Positions 6,800-9,669 of a stretch of DNA of 9,669 nt are shown here, in pieces; position 1 is the stretch's first letter; every line of letters starts with the position of its first letter. Below the pieces are notes generated by a model, which saw nothing but the letters and a program-made list of their open reading frames with translations, searched no databases and had not been told where the DNA came from. This stretch comes from an uncultured Erysipelotrichaceae bacterium (GTDB lineage Bacteria > Bacillota_I > Bacilli_A > Erysipelotrichales > Erysipelotrichaceae). Both the position numbers and the translations under genes were made by a program. The stretch is from NCBI GenBank assembly GCA_902796465.1, contig CADBPK010000017.1:1-9669 (forward strand), read 5' to 3'.

Positions 6800-6833
6800 C
6801 CTGCATACACAGTGTATGCAGGTATTTTCTTTG
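6800..6833 (+). terminator. Rho-independent terminator of the oxidoreductase-hypBBA operon
   Basis: A perfect 10-bp stem (6800-6809 with 6813-6822) around a CAG loop is followed by the T-rich TATTTTCTTT. It begins 7 bp after the hypA stop and ends the transcription unit that starts at or before the methyltransferase gene. Confidence 0.92.
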
Positions 6834-6842
6834 TTTATCATG

Positions 6843-6848
6843 TATAAT
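6843..6848 (+). promoter_or_regulatory. Candidate -10 box (perfect TATAAT) upstream of a structured leader
   Basis: A consensus TATAAT lies just after the operon terminator, with TG directly before it. No good -35 hexamer is found 16-18 bp upstream, where the terminator arm lies. Initiation about 7 nt downstream would be at about 6855, exactly at the base of the next hairpin. Confidence 0.5.
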
Positions 6849-6855
6849 AAAAACC

Positions 6856-8463
<1,608 letters not shown>

Positions 8464-8471
8464 AAACGAAG

Positions 8472-8500
8472 AGCTCCTGTATGGAAATACAGGGCTTTTT
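8472..8500 (+). terminator. Rho-independent terminator of the phospho-beta-glucosidase gene
   Basis: Arms 8472-8482 and 8487-8496 pair around a GGAA loop with one bulged T, followed by a run of five Ts (8496-8500). It begins 8 bp after the stop codon. Confidence 0.87.
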
Positions 8501-8548
8501 GTATGTTCAGAACAGCAGGAAATCATCGTATTATTGCCCGGTATTTTA

Positions 8549-8554
8549 TATAAT
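8549..8554 (+). promoter_or_regulatory. Candidate -10 box (perfect TATAAT) of the beta-CASP RNase gene
   Basis: A consensus TATAAT lies in the 120-bp gap after the glucosidase terminator. The -35 region is poor. It would give a leader of about 60 nt in which I see only small, weak hairpins (for example GAAC-GAA-GTTC) and the AGAGG ribosome site at 8609-8613. Confidence 0.45.
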
Positions 8555-8620
8555 TGAAAAAGAAAAGGAACGAAGTTCGCACAGCACTATTACGGACTCT
8601 AACAGCGAAGAGGTATTCAT

Positions 8621-9669
8621 ATGAAAATCTATTTTATCGGGGCAGATCACGAAGTAACGGGAAGCTGTCATGTGATCGAAGTAAACGGCAGATACATCAT
8701 GATGGACTGCGGCATGGAACAGGGAAGGGATATTTATGTAAATGAAGACCTTCCGGTCCCACCGTCAGAAATCGATGCGGTACTGCTGTCACATGCGCAT
8801 ATCGATCATTCAGGGCTGCTGCCGAAACTGATTCGGGACGGATTTCACGGAACGATCTGGTGCACGGATGCCACAAAAGATCTCTGTGAGATCATGCTGA
8901 AAGACTCGGCGCATATCCAGGAAACGGAAGCGGAATGGACCAACCGGAAAGCAAAAAGAAGCGGCAGGAAACAGGTGAAGCCGCTGTATACCGTCAGGGA
9001 TGCGGAATATGCCATGCAGTTTTTCCAGGCGGTTCATTACGGGGAATCCTTTTCTCCGGCTGAAAATGTGAGTGCCAGATATGAAGACAGCGGGCATATT
9101 CTCGGAAGCGCCATTATTTATCTGACGATGCAGGAAGACGGAAAGACAAGGACACTTGCATATACAGGTGATCTCGGCAATATCAATATGCCGATCGTCA
9201 ACGATCCTTCCCCCAGGGAAACAACGGATTACGTCATTACCGAAAGTACCTACGGGAACCGTCTCCATGAAAAAACAGATAATCCGATAAAGCAGCTCGC
9301 GGATATCATGAACCGGACATTTGCCAGAGGCGGCAATGTGGTCATTCCTGCCTTTGCGGTAGGAAGGGCACAGGAGATCCTGTATTTTATCCGGGAGATC
9401 CTGGAACACGATATGGTTTCTTATAAGGATTTCGATGTCTATCTGGACAGCCCGCTGGCTGAGGAAGCAACAGCGATCTTTGAGGAAAATACATTCGGCT
9501 ATTATGACGAAGAGGCTATGCGGATCATCCGTGAAGGAGGTCATCCGCTTGTCTTCCCGAATCTGAAAATGGTCATTGACACGGAAGAATCCAAACTGAT
9601 CAATACTTCCAGGAAGCCTTCCGTGATCATTTCAGCATCGGGCATGTGCACGAGCGGACGGATCAAGCA
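8621..9669 (+). CDS. Beta-CASP family metallo-beta-lactamase RNase (3' end outside window)
   Basis: The first 349 residues of a metal-dependent nuclease; the frame is still open at the window edge. The metallo-beta-lactamase motifs are all visible: SHAHIDH with His58, His60, Asp62, His63; a third histidine in SGHILGS (His159); and Asp184 in YTGDLG. The beta-CASP motifs follow: TESTYGNR (Glu208), PAFAVGRAQE (243-252) and SGMCTSGR (340-347). This is the layout of CPSF73-like/YSH1-type RNases ('MBL fold RNA specificity-domain' exonucleases), which are about 450-550 residues long, so roughly the C-terminal third is missing. It differs from RNase J, which has a different core order and a C-terminal extension. 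It probably acts in RNA decay or processing in the cytosol; substrates are not evident. The start has AGAGG 7 nt upstream and the MKIYFIGADHEVTGS opening is typical of the family. Confidence 0.93.
   Translation, partial: MKIYFIGADHEVTGSCHVIEVNGRYIMMDCGMEQGRDIYVNEDLPVPPSEIDAVLLSHAHIDHSGLLPKLIRDGFHGTIWCTDATKDLCEIMLKDSAHIQETEAEWTNRKAKRSGRKQVKPLYTVRDAEYAMQFFQAVHYGESFSPAENVSARYEDSGHILGSAIIYLTMQEDGKTRTLAYTGDLGNINMPIVNDPSPRETTDYVITESTYGNRLHEKTDNPIKQLADIMNRTFARGGNVVIPAFAVGRAQEILYFIREILEHDMVSYKDFDVYLDSPLAEEATAIFEENTFGYYDEEAMRIIREGGHPLVFPNLKMVIDTEESKLINTSRKPSVIISASGMCTSGRIK

Overview
The window looks like a chromosomal segment of a low-to-mid GC Bacillota (Firmicutes). The grounds are purine-rich Shine-Dalgarno sites (GGAGG type), sigma-A-like TATAAT elements, intrinsic terminators with U-tracts, a GH1 6-phospho-beta-glucosidase that implies PTS sugar uptake, and a tightly packed all-plus-strand layout. 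An Erysipelotrichia-like gut anaerobe would fit the anaerobic Fe-S/flavin chemistry, but that placement is inference. I see no mobile element, tRNA, rRNA or CRISPR array.

Layout. (1) 3-452 is the 3' end of an unrecognised gene, closed by a strong terminator (478-512). (2) 565-1614 encodes a membrane-anchored HtrA/trypsin-like serine protease whose cytosolic N-terminus looks like a TIR-type domain; its start codon lies almost on top of the only promoter-like element. (3) 1659-6793 looks like one transcription unit. It holds a small SAM-dependent methyltransferase, a 929-residue multi-cluster Fe-S/FAD oxidoreductase of the GltD type, two tandem HypB-type GTPases joined by an ATGA overlap, and a HypA that overlaps the second HypB by 8 bp. 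A textbook terminator follows (6800-6833). (4) 6834-6990 is a 157-bp intergenic region with a perfect TATAAT, an 11-bp stem starting where that promoter would initiate, a U7 tract and a second -10-like element. It leads into a 6-phospho-beta-glucosidase (6991-8463) with its own terminator (8472-8500). (5) 8621 to the window end is a beta-CASP metallo-beta-lactamase RNase, cut by the edge.

How the genes may work together. The core of the window is the oxidoreductase-hypB-hypB-hypA block. HypA and HypB are nickel chaperones, usually for [NiFe] hydrogenase, but no hypC, hypD, hypE, hypF or hydrogenase subunit gene is present here. The close coupling of two divergent HypB paralogues and HypA to a large NAD(P)H/ferredoxin-type electron-transfer flavoprotein suggests either a nickel-delivery set for an enzyme encoded elsewhere, or a redox-linked maturation system that has not been described. 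This is an inference from gene order; the family assignments themselves rest on clear motifs.
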